The position numbers and the translations under genes were made by a program. From a bacterium (GTDB lineage: Bacteria; Krumholzibacteriota; Krumholzibacteriia; JACNKJ01): a stretch of 6,604 bases of DNA. This document shows positions 1 to 5,240 of this stretch, piece after piece. The notes below the pieces were generated by a model. The model saw nothing but the letters and a program-made list of their open reading frames with translations, did not search any database and was not told the DNA's origin. The DNA lies in assembly GCA_014382085.1 (NCBI GenBank), contig JACNKJ010000167.1, positions 1 through 6,604 on the forward strand, in the 5' to 3' direction. The first letter of the stretch is position 1. Each line of letters opens with the position of its first letter.

Positions 1-899
1 TAAAATGAATTTTTTCGAAGAAATACAAAGCGCATGACGGTTTTGCCGACGAGTGGACAGGCCGGAGCATCGCCGAACAGACCATCTTCTTGTCGCTGAA
101 TTTCTTCCCATGCCGCTTCCATGGTGAGCATTTCAAGCATGGCCACTTTCATGGCCTTTTTGACGAAGCGTTTCTTGAGCCACCCGATATTTTTCAGCCT
201 CTCATCAACCTGAAACAGGGAATCCACCTGAGCTTCGACGCCTTTTTTGTCCCGCACCTTCGGCATCAAGCTCATGCCGTCCTGCAGCCCAGGATTGAAA
301 TCTTGCCATGCAATGCCGGAATGCCGCGCTTCAGCTTCCCGCCAAGGCGTAAAAAGCGGATCTTGCCAATCGATGGGCGTCAGTAGCGAGAGAATGAGGA
401 TTTCGTTCAATTGAGGATGCGTCGCATGCTTCTCCATGTTTTCCATGCGACCCACAAGGCTGAGCTTGTCCAGAAAGACAAGCTTGTTGATCCCATCGCC
501 GCTTCGAACAAGCGAGGTCCTGCGAGGATGAAAATCCAAAAGGCCATGTAAGCGCGATCGGAGTTTGCTCCAAACTGTTTGCTGGAATTCGCGATAAGTA
601 CCGGAATCGGCCAGGGCGCTGCGGAAGCAATCGGAATAGCGCAAGCTGTCACGGCGCATGACGGTCCAAAACTTCGCGCCGGGTCCGACATCCATGAGCG
701 GCCAAAGAGAATCGCTCGGCAGTTCGGACCAGGCTAGCTCTAGTTGCGAGATCAAGCCCGCCAGGTGATCGATCTCCTTGTCATCCAAGCTCGCGGTGGC
801 CGGATCCAAGTCGTAGCTAAGATGATTCTCGGAAAACGCAGGGCTCACTGGGAGCAGAATTAGGCAAAGCAGGATTCCTTTGATGGATTTTTGGATCAT
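1..899 (-). CDS. Secreted protein of unknown function, 3' end at or beyond window edge
   Basis: I do not recognise this family. The frame is open without a stop from the ATG at 899 to the left edge, giving about 299 residues; the last two bases are TA, so the next base could complete a stop or a Tyr codon. Residues 1-23 form a clear Sec signal peptide: Lys4 and Lys7, a hydrophobic core at about 9-18, and an Ala-Phe-Ser cleavage site before Glu24. The mature part is mixed-charge, probably alpha-helical and soluble, with two Cys (in SDCFRS near residue 90 and in APACPL near 285) and a Lys/Met-rich helical stretch near 245-270. No membrane segment follows the signal, so a periplasmic or exported location is inferred. 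The start is supported by an SD (AAAGGA at 910-905) five bases before the ATG. A GC-rich hairpin lies just upstream, after the preceding secreted-protein gene. Confidence 0.8.
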   Translation of the reverse strand, partial: MIQKSIKGILLCLILLPVSPAFSENHLSYDLDPATASLDDKEIDHLAGLISQLELAWSELPSDSLWPLMDVGPGAKFWTVMRRDSLRYSDCFRSALADSGTYREFQQTVWSKLRSRLHGLLDFHPRRTSLVRSGDGINKLVFLDKLSLVGRMENMEKHATHPQLNEILILSLLTPIDWQDPLFTPWREAEARHSGIAWQDFNPGLQDGMSLMPKVRDKKGVEAQVDSLFQVDERLKNIGWLKKRFVKKAMKVAMLEMLTMEAAWEEIQRQEDGLFGDAPACPLVGKTVMRFVFLRKNSF

Positions 900-904
900 G
901 TCTT

Positions 905-922
905 TCCTTTCCGCTAAAAGGA
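905..922 (-). promoter_or_regulatory. Hairpin enclosing the Shine-Dalgarno of the 899 gene
   Basis: On the minus strand TCCTTT (922-917) is followed by TAGCGG and then AAAGGA (910-905), which is the SD of the gene starting at 899. The six-base arms are perfectly complementary, and one inner T-G wobble would shorten the loop to four bases. If it forms, the ribosome-binding site is occluded. It overlaps the T-run of the GC-rich hairpin upstream, so the two structures share bases. Regulation is inferred only. Confidence 0.4.
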
Positions 923-952
923 GAGGAGACCCCCCATGGGGGGCCTCCCTCT
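916..952 (-). terminator. GC-rich hairpin, probable (possibly leaky) terminator
   Basis: The central palindrome CCCCCCATGGGGGG (930-943) extends outward into AGAGGAGA on one side and CCTCCCTCT on the other, with one mismatch and one bulge. This gives a stem of about 14 pairs spanning 922-952. Read on the minus strand it is followed by CC and then TTTT (919-916), a short U-tract; read on the plus strand there is none. It lies 16 bases after the stop of the gene ending at 969 and only 16 bases before the ATG at 899. The downstream gene would therefore have to be reached by read-through, or the hairpin may act in mRNA processing or stability instead. Confidence 0.5.
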
Positions 953-968
953 ACTGCATGCTGAAGAA

Positions 969-1442
969 TTACACACAAGGTCCGAAGCTCCAGGTGCCTG
1001 TCCAAGGGAATCCAAATCCGAGGCAACCGTTGTCTGTGATCACATGGATGTTGAACCCCGACGGATCCATCGAGAACTGCACATGTTCGCGCACCCATCC
1101 GAAGATCTTCTTGATCCAATCGCCAGCGCCGCGGTCACCACCCGCCAGCAATTCTTGAAGCTCGGGATCGCGCCAGATTTCCAGGTCCGGCCGCTGCCGC
1201 TGAGCCTCCTTGAGCAATTTGAAGATGAAGAGCGCTTGATGATCGGGATGTTCCAAGGTGGGATACACGGGCCAAAGTGTGCCCCAATTGCCGCCCCCGC
1301 TGCGCTCGAAATTGACCTCGGCAGCTTCGCCGCCATAGAGAGTCTTCACGCGACCCCAATCCATTTCACTGGTCTGACTGGCTAAGGCCGGTGCGCCGAG
1401 CATCAAGAGAATCGTTCCAAGGATGAAGAGAGTTTTTGTCAT
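969..1442 (-). CDS. Small secreted protein of unknown function
   Basis: 157 residues, not a family I recognise. Residues 1-21 are a classic signal peptide (Lys3, hydrophobic core 5-16, Ala-Leu-Ala cleavage site). The mature N-terminus begins with an acidic stretch and then DWGRVKTLYGG (28-38), a motif resembling the C-terminal tails of the two paralogous secreted proteins at 3901 and 4644. A Gly-rich patch (SGGGNWG) follows, then an amphipathic, charged middle part. The C-terminus is aromatic and Gly-rich, with Cys140 and Cys156 placed to form a disulfide. The frame is open further upstream to 1547, but 1442 is chosen because it begins with the signal peptide and has GGAGG (1453-1449) six bases before the ATG. 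It lies 145 bases after tyrA and is followed by a strong hairpin at 922-952, so it may be a single-gene unit. Confidence 0.75.
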   Translation of the reverse strand: MTKTLFILGTILLMLGAPALASQTSEMDWGRVKTLYGGEAAEVNFERSGGGNWGTLWPVYPTLEHPDHQALFIFKLLKEAQRQRPDLEIWRDPELQELLAGGDRGAGDWIKKIFGWVREHVQFSMDPSGFNIHVITDNGCLGFGFPWTGTWSFGPCV

Positions 1443-1445
1443 GTT

Positions 1446-1475
1446 TCGCCTCCGTTTGTGTTCGGGAGGAGGCGA
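1446..1475 (-). promoter_or_regulatory. Perfect 8-bp hairpin sequestering the Shine-Dalgarno of the 1442 gene
   Basis: On the minus strand TCGCCTCC (1475-1468) and GGAGGCGA (1453-1446) are exact reverse complements separated by 14 bases. The right arm contains the complete GGAGG SD, three bases before the ATG at 1442. Formation in the mRNA would block ribosome loading. This requires transcription to start upstream of 1475. A weak promoter-like pair (TTCACC, 17 bases, TATCTC ending at 1478) would place the start inside the left arm, so the transcription start decides whether the hairpin exists. Confidence 0.5.
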
Positions 1476-1587
1476 TAGAGATACAGCAGAAGGTATGCCG
1501 GGTGAAGAAGACCGCGCCCAGGGCCTTTCCCTCCGAGCGTCGGTCAACCCTGTGGACAGGTGAAGGCTGAACTGTTAACGGGGGATG

Positions 1588-2667
1588 TCAATCCAAGAAG
1601 TAAGCGCGCCCGGCGGACATGATTTCGTGGAAGCGCGCTCGGTCGCCGCCGTCGATGGCATCGAGAATCTCGCCCAGTCCTTCACGCAGGCGTCTTGCCA
1701 GCTCTGGGCTGGCCGCATTGTGATGCTGAATGTCGAAGTAGAGATCGGGATTTTCCCGCATGACGTCCAGTGCCGTGGCGTTCTGTTTGCCGAAAGTGGT
1801 GGAGGCCACGCGTCCCAATTGCTCGAAATCAAGACCGCTACCAGCCAAGACCTGGGCGTAGAGAATGCTGGTCAGGTGGGCGAGGCCGAGCACGTATCCC
1901 ATCTGCCGATCGTGTTCCTCCAGAGAAAGCTCCACCAGGTTCGCACCCACGTCTTCAAAGAGGAGGCGTGCTTCGGGAACTGCGCTTTCCGCTCCACAGT
2001 CACAGAAGATCAGATTGCGACCGATGAGGTGCTCGGCATCGGGTCCGAACATGGGATGCACCGAGGCCACGCGAAGGCCACGGGCGCCGGCATCGCGCAA
2101 GGCTTTCACGAGCGGTGTTTTCAGCGAGGCGATGTCGAAAACAAGGCCGGTGACCTTCGCCGGATCAAAGGCTTCCAGAGCTGGCGCGATGGCGTGCATG
2201 GGCAGGGCCAGCACCACGATGTCAGCGCCTTCTGCCGCGCTGAGATCCTCCACGATCTCAAAATCGCTGGCGCCCGAGGCCTTGTCGAAGATCTGCACCT
2301 GATGACCCGTTGCGTGCAGGTAGGCGGCCATCCAAGCACCCATCTTACCCAGGCCGCCCAAAATGAGCGCACGCCCCGAACCCTTCTTGGTGGAGAGATC
2401 GCGAAAGCCCGTCTGCAGGCGCACGGCATGTTCGATGAGCAGCACGGCCAACTCGCGTCCCAGTTCAGGATCCACGCCGCGCTCCTCGCAGGCGCCGACC
2501 AGACGATCCTTCACTCGGGCTTCCACGGGAAAATCGCGGATGGGCACTTCCATCTCGCTCTTGATCTCACCCACCTGTCTGGCGGCTTCCAGGCGGCGAG
2601 CGATGAGGTCGAGAATCTCGCCATCCAGGCGGGCGATGCTGTCGCGCAGTTCATCTAGCTTGGCCAT
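1588..2667 (-). CDS. tyrA: Bifunctional chorismate mutase / prephenate dehydrogenase (T-protein)
   Basis: 359 residues, with the same domain order and nearly the same length as E. coli TyrA (373). It converts chorismate to prephenate and then prephenate to 4-hydroxyphenylpyruvate with NAD+, for tyrosine synthesis in the cytoplasm. Residues 1-90 are an AroQ-type chorismate mutase: Arg8, Arg25, Lys36, Asp45, Glu49 and Gln85 match E. coli mutase residues 11, 28, 39, 48, 52 and 88, but Val48 sits where Arg51 is expected. Residues 99-359 are the dehydrogenase: the nucleotide loop GGLGKMG (104-110), His204 in HPMFGPD (catalytic His in E. coli), and His252 in EEHDRQM. Lys294 aligns roughly with the prephenate-binding Arg294. 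The ATG at 2667 has AAGGAA (2676-2671) just upstream, overlapping the stop of the lipid kinase gene, so the two are probably co-transcribed and translationally linked. Residue alignments were made by eye. Confidence 0.93.
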   Translation of the reverse strand: MAKLDELRDSIARLDGEILDLIARRLEAARQVGEIKSEMEVPIRDFPVEARVKDRLVGACEERGVDPELGRELAVLLIEHAVRLQTGFRDLSTKKGSGRALILGGLGKMGAWMAAYLHATGHQVQIFDKASGASDFEIVEDLSAAEGADIVVLALPMHAIAPALEAFDPAKVTGLVFDIASLKTPLVKALRDAGARGLRVASVHPMFGPDAEHLIGRNLIFCDCGAESAVPEARLLFEDVGANLVELSLEEHDRQMGYVLGLAHLTSILYAQVLAGSGLDFEQLGRVASTTFGKQNATALDVMRENPDLYFDIQHHNAASPELARRLREGLGEILDAIDGGDRARFHEIMSAGRAYFLD

Positions 2668-2675
2668 GGCTTCCT

Positions 2676-3623
2676 TTACAATAGGACGGGCAGGCGCGCG
2701 GGTAGGATTTCCGCGCGAGCCCAGGTGATGTGTTCGCCCAGCAGTTCGCCGTCGGCGTGGCCGTGAAATCCTTCGGCGCCTTCCACCTCGATGCCGGATT
2801 CGCGATAGATCTTCACGCCGGGCAGGGAAACATGCTGACCCTTCATGGCGGCAGGAATGAATCGCGGAATCCGCCGGGCTTGCTTGGCCTCGACGATGCA
2901 GATATCGAGTTTCCCGTCGAAGGGATCCGCATCGGGCGTCAGCCGGAAACCGCCTCCGCAGGTGTTGCCGTTGCCGATGCTCACGAGCAATCGTTTCTCC
3001 TCGCCCAGGTCGGTGCCGTCGGCCAACTTCACTTTCATTGAGGGATTGGCCAAACGCCTGAGCACCTTGGCCAGGGCCAAGCCATAGAGCGCCGTTCCGC
3101 GAAGGGGAATGGTGATGCGTGCGGCCTCGACGCCCACCTGTCCCTCGAAACCCAGGCCCACGTTGTTCACGAAAAAGCGCTCGCGCTCCACGGCGTCCTC
3201 GGCGATGCGATAGCGCAGTCGTCCGATGTCCATGTCGCGAGTATTGCCCCGGGCGATGGCGTCCACCGCATGCCCGAGATCCGTTGGATATTGCAGAGCC
3301 TTGATCAGGTCATTACCTGTTCCCGCCGGCAGGATGCCGAGAGCCGCGAAAGGTTTCAGATGCGGATCAGGACCGGCATCCATGCGTGCCTGCACCAGAC
3401 CCCCAGCCGTTTCCTGGATGCTACCATCGCCGCCCAGGATGGCGATCACTTGGAAATGTTCAGCCGCTTCATGGGCGATCTCCCGCGCATGACCCGGCCA
3501 CTTCGTAACACGGACCTTGAAGTCAATGCTCGCCTTGGTTAGAAGACGGCGTGCCTCTTCTTTAAGCTTGGCGCCCAGACCGCGCCCGGCGGCGGGATTT
3601 ACGATGAGAAGGTGACTGGCCAT
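2676..3623 (-). CDS. Diacylglycerol / lipid kinase family protein (YegS/DgkB/BmrU type)
   Basis: 315 residues, the usual length for soluble bacterial lipid kinases of the DAGK catalytic-domain family, which phosphorylate diacylglycerol or related lipids at the inner membrane face using ATP. Visible motifs in order: VNPAAG (8-13), the nucleotide-binding GGDGS (64-68), LPAGTGND (98-105), the second-domain NNVGLGFEG (153-161), a GNG plus GGGFRLTPDADPFDGKLD block (218-240), and HADGE (289-293), whose Glu is the family general base. There is no signal peptide or membrane helix. The ATG at 3623 is the only possible start, because an in-frame TAG lies at 3635-3633. It has no visible SD, which is unusual beside its well-endowed neighbours. 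tyrA follows after 8 bases. Preferred lipid cannot be read from sequence. Confidence 0.92.
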   Translation of the reverse strand: MASHLLIVNPAAGRGLGAKLKEEARRLLTKASIDFKVRVTKWPGHAREIAHEAAEHFQVIAILGGDGSIQETAGGLVQARMDAGPDPHLKPFAALGILPAGTGNDLIKALQYPTDLGHAVDAIARGNTRDMDIGRLRYRIAEDAVERERFFVNNVGLGFEGQVGVEAARITIPLRGTALYGLALAKVLRRLANPSMKVKLADGTDLGEEKRLLVSIGNGNTCGGGFRLTPDADPFDGKLDICIVEAKQARRIPRFIPAAMKGQHVSLPGVKIYRESGIEVEGAEGFHGHADGELLGEHITWARAEILPARLPVLL

Positions 3624-3641
3624 GGATGCAGTCTATCGGCC

Positions 3642-3683
3642 AAAAGGCGGAAGAGCATTAAAAATCTGGAACTAATGGCCGCC
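3642..3683 (-). terminator. Possible leader attenuator hairpin before the lipid kinase gene
   Basis: On the minus strand GGCGG (3683-3679) pairs with CCGCC (3650-3646), followed directly by TTTT (3645-3642). Inside, CATTA (3677-3673) pairs with TAATG (3660-3656). The halves are separated by a 1x5 internal loop, and the apical loop is 12 bases, so stability is modest. It sits between the stop of the Trp-rich leader ORF (3691) and the ATG at 3623, where an attenuator would be. A CACAG/CTGTG pairing (3704-3700 with 3687-3683) overlaps the left arm by one base. The fit to classical attenuation is imperfect. Confidence 0.3.
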
Positions 3684-3690
3684 ACAGTGG

Positions 3691-3795
3691 TTAGGGAATC
3701 TGTGTCCATTCAGATGTGGTGATTTGAGACCGACCGGCTTGCCACCACCACCAAAGCGCTAAAAGGTCGGACGAAAACCTTACCCCCGCCCACAT
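3691..3795 (-). CDS. Candidate Trp-rich leader peptide (34 aa)
   Basis: A short ORF of 34 codons ending in TAA. It has a strong SD, AAGGAGG (3811-3805), nine bases before the ATG. Residues 15-18 are four consecutive Trp codons (TGG x4, 3753-3742), preceded by LLAL and followed by QAGRSQ; further Trp occur at 2 and 30. Runs of Trp codons in a short ORF upstream of an operon are the hallmark of trp leader peptides, which sense charged tRNA-Trp by ribosome stalling. The gene set downstream is lipid kinase plus tyrA, so an aromatic amino-acid link exists, although Trp control of tyrA would be unusual. GTGGTG within the Trp codons (3748-3743) can pair with CACCAC (3721-3716), a candidate leader hairpin. 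The alternative is a chance ORF over a CCA repeat, or a type I toxin-like peptide. Confidence 0.45.
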   Translation of the reverse strand: MWAGVRFSSDLLALWWWWQAGRSQITTSEWTQIP

Positions 3796-3816
3796 CGTCA
3801 GAGACCTCCTTGAGCG

Positions 3817-3844
3817 CCCGGCTGCTTCGGCAGCCGGGTTTTTT
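3817..3844 (+). terminator. Strong intrinsic terminator with no plus-strand gene before it
   Basis: CCCGGCTGC (3817-3825), loop TTCG, GCAGCCGGG (3830-3838), then TTTTTT (3839-3844): nine perfect pairs, a stable tetraloop and a full U-tract. The direction is plus only, since on the minus strand the hairpin is followed by CGCTC. The nearest upstream coding sequence is divergent, so any RNA ended here starts within about 3624-3816 and is non-coding, or it is a leader of the gene at 3901. It would be antisense to the Trp-rich ORF and its SD (3811-3805). The 12 bases AGCGCCCGGCTG at 3813-3824 recur at 4563-4574. Confidence 0.85.
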
Positions 3845-3851
3845 GAGTTTG

Positions 3852-3895
3852 CCTCCTCAGTGGATTTAAATTAGATTTCGGACTAGATGAGGAGG
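3852..3895 (+). promoter_or_regulatory. Perfect 8-bp inverted repeat containing the Shine-Dalgarno of the 3901 gene
   Basis: CCTCCTCA (3852-3859) is the exact reverse complement of TGAGGAGG (3888-3895), and the latter includes the GAGGAGG SD five bases before the ATG at 3901. The 28-base loop is AT-rich and includes the palindrome ATTTAAAT (3864-3871). In RNA this would hide the SD. As DNA it could be an operator dyad. No convincing promoter is visible between the terminator (3844) and the ATG, so it is unclear whether the left arm is transcribed, except in read-through of that terminator. Confidence 0.45.
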
Positions 3896-3900
3896 TTGAG

Positions 3901-4506
3901 ATGAATGTGAGATCTATAACAATAACCCTATTTGTCTTGATGGGTACTTCCACCGCTGCAATGACCGATCCAATAGACATACAAGAAGGATGCTGGCTTG
4001 GAATCTACGCTGATCCAGGTGGGCTCCATACCGAATTGTCTCTTCCAACAGGACAGACAACTCCAGCCTATCTGATACTTCATACGACAGGTTTCGAGAT
4101 TGGTGTGGTGGCTGCCGCTTTTCGGGTGGAAAATTGGCCTGAGAGCGTGGGCTTTCCATGGGGTGTGGCTCTGGTTGACTGGGTGGGTGACACCATTAGT
4201 TCTGGCAGCATTGAAGAGGGTATAACGATTCTTCCCGTTGGAGATTCCATACCCTGGGTGCCCGACGAGAACGGCAACATCCTGATCGCCACGATTTACT
4301 TCACGGTCTTGGATCCCGATTGGATCGGTGCTGAGACGATTCTCAGCATCAATGATGATCTTCATGACCATTTTGACGAGCCGGTATTTTTGTCCGACGT
4401 GGACTACCATATTTATGGCATGCTGGGCGATTCCATATTTCTGCATACCGATCTTTGGTTGGCCACTGCGACGACGACCTTTTCGGAGTTGAAAGCGCTC
4501 TACTAG
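3901..4506 (+). CDS. Secreted protein, paralogue of the 4644 gene
   Basis: 201 residues, function unknown. A signal peptide covers residues 1-20 (Arg4, hydrophobic core 6-14, Thr-Ala-Ala cleavage site). The mature protein is acidic and predicted mostly beta-strand, with CWLGIYAD (31-38), FRVENW (74-79), DENGN (122-126) and DPDW (138-141), and it ends in FSELKALY at the C-terminus. All five blocks recur in the same order and nearly the same spacing in the next gene. A single Cys (31) remains in the mature part. Codon usage is more AT-rich than in tyrA or the lipid kinase gene (for example ATA Ile and AGA Arg), consistent with acquired or fast-evolving cargo. GAGGAGG five bases before the ATG fixes the start. 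The domain layout suggests a small beta-sandwich exported protein; ligand or partner is unknown. Confidence 0.85.
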   Translation: MNVRSITITLFVLMGTSTAAMTDPIDIQEGCWLGIYADPGGLHTELSLPTGQTTPAYLILHTTGFEIGVVAAAFRVENWPESVGFPWGVALVDWVGDTISSGSIEEGITILPVGDSIPWVPDENGNILIATIYFTVLDPDWIGAETILSINDDLHDHFDEPVFLSDVDYHIYGMLGDSIFLHTDLWLATATTTFSELKALY

Positions 4507-4566
4507 TCCTGCCCGGAACCTGGTGAGTGAATACACCCGCCCGCGTCCCGTTACACATCTTTAGCG

Positions 4567-4591
4567 CCCGGCTGTTTCTCAGTCGGGTTTT
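4567..4591 (+). terminator. Intrinsic terminator after the 3901 gene
   Basis: CCCGGCTG (4567-4574), loop TTTCT, CAGTCGGG (4580-4587), then TTTT (4588-4591). The stem has eight pairs with one G-T wobble. It lies 60 bases after the stop of the 3901 gene. It shares AGCGCCCGGCTG and GGGTTTT with the terminator at 3813-3844, in the same position relative to the following paralogue. Confidence 0.75.
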
Positions 4592-4618
4592 ACTATTCGA
4601 AATATGATATGCTATAAT
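4589..4618 (+). promoter_or_regulatory. Sigma-70-like promoter for the 4644 gene
   Basis: A perfect -10 hexamer TATAAT lies at 4613-4618. The best -35 is TTTACT (4589-4594, 4 of 6 matches) with an 18-base spacer, and it overlaps the T-run of the preceding terminator. Transcription would start near 4625, giving a leader of about 19 bases that just includes the SD AGGGAGGA (4631-4638). The second paralogue therefore has its own promoter directly behind the terminator of the first. Confidence 0.6.
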
Positions 4619-4643
4619 ATGATGGTGAAAAGGGAGGATAGAT

Positions 4644-5240
4644 ATGCGAAAGACTTTCTTGGGGCTATTCATTGTATTGCTTGCTTCTCAAATTTCCTAC
4701 GCCGAAGACCCGATCGCTTGCGAGGAATGCTGGATAGGGATTTTCGCGGATACGCTTGCGACTACGAGCGTCCTTGGAATTCAGCCTTGGCATGAGCCTG
4801 TGGAGGCGTATTTTATTGCTCACGTGCCAAGCGACTTTCAAGCTCTACAAGCAGTCTTCTTCCGTGTGGAAAACTGGATTGGCGATGTAAGCTATCCGAC
4901 GGGATCTGTGGAAGTTGAGTGGAAGAACATCGTCATGGAGGATGGCAATCTAGAAACCGGAAAACTCTTGGCCTGCACGTACGAAAACCAATGGTATGTG
5001 AATGATCAGGGCAATGTGATTTTTGGAACAATTCGAATAACATCCTATGACCCGGATTGGCCAGGGGATGGGATAGAACTTACAATTAAGGAGTATCTTG
5101 GCGAGTTTGAGAAGCCTGCGATTATGAACTATCCAGAATTGGATACCTATTACGTAGATGGTCTCTCATTTACGCTGTTCTCGATTCCCCCAACATCAAC
5201 GCGGAGTACAAACTTCAAGGTGCTCAAGATGAGCTACTGA
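4644..5240 (+). CDS. Secreted protein, paralogue of the 3901 gene
   Basis: 198 residues, function unknown. The signal peptide is residues 1-20 (Arg2, Lys3, core 5-14, Ser-Tyr-Ala cleavage site before Glu21). The mature part opens with Cys26 and CWIGIFAD (29-36), then FRVENW (73-78), NDQGN (120-124) and DPDW (136-139), and ends in NFKVLKMSY. These blocks align with those of the 3901 gene over the whole length, so the two are tandem duplicates that have diverged considerably between the blocks. It is acidic and aromatic-rich, probably beta-rich, with no membrane anchor. The start is fixed by GGAGG (4633-4637), six bases before the ATG, and by the TATAAT box 25 bases upstream. It was probably exported through Sec to the periplasm or beyond. 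No clear terminator follows; only a six-base inverted repeat (5245-5262) without a T-run. Confidence 0.85.
   Translation: MRKTFLGLFIVLLASQISYAEDPIACEECWIGIFADTLATTSVLGIQPWHEPVEAYFIAHVPSDFQALQAVFFRVENWIGDVSYPTGSVEVEWKNIVMEDGNLETGKLLACTYENQWYVNDQGNVIFGTIRITSYDPDWPGDGIELTIKEYLGEFEKPAIMNYPELDTYYVDGLSFTLFSIPPTSTRSTNFKVLKMSY

Noticed and set aside
90..386. 98-codon plus-strand ORF near the left edge
   Set aside because: The minus frame is open for the entire 899 bases with signal peptide and SD; this ORF is His/Phe-rich and lies wholly within it in antisense.
936..1385. 149-codon plus-strand ORF
   Set aside because: It begins inside the GC hairpin and runs antisense to the 1442 secreted-protein gene, which has the signal peptide and GGAGG.
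1443..1547. N-terminal extension of the 1442 gene to an ATG at 1547
   Set aside because: It would put 35 Arg/Pro-rich residues before a perfect signal peptide, and the SD is placed for the ATG at 1442.
1585..2658. 357-codon plus-strand ORF spanning tyrA in antisense
   Set aside because: It is an exact shadow of tyrA, whose protein has full family motifs; the antisense translation is low-complexity-like, without recognisable domains, and has no SD.
3675..3722. 15-codon plus-strand mini-ORF in the intergenic region
   Set aside because: It has only a weak SD and no composition bias; nothing supports translation.
3928..4536. 202-codon minus-strand ORF opposite the 3901 gene
   Set aside because: The plus-strand frame has a signal peptide, strong SD and a paralogue next door; the minus frame has none of these.
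3813..4592. Integron cassettes with attC sites around the 3901 gene
   Set aside because: The repeated elements are plain GC hairpins with T-runs; no GTTRRRY/RYYYAAC core sites were found and there is no integrase in the window.
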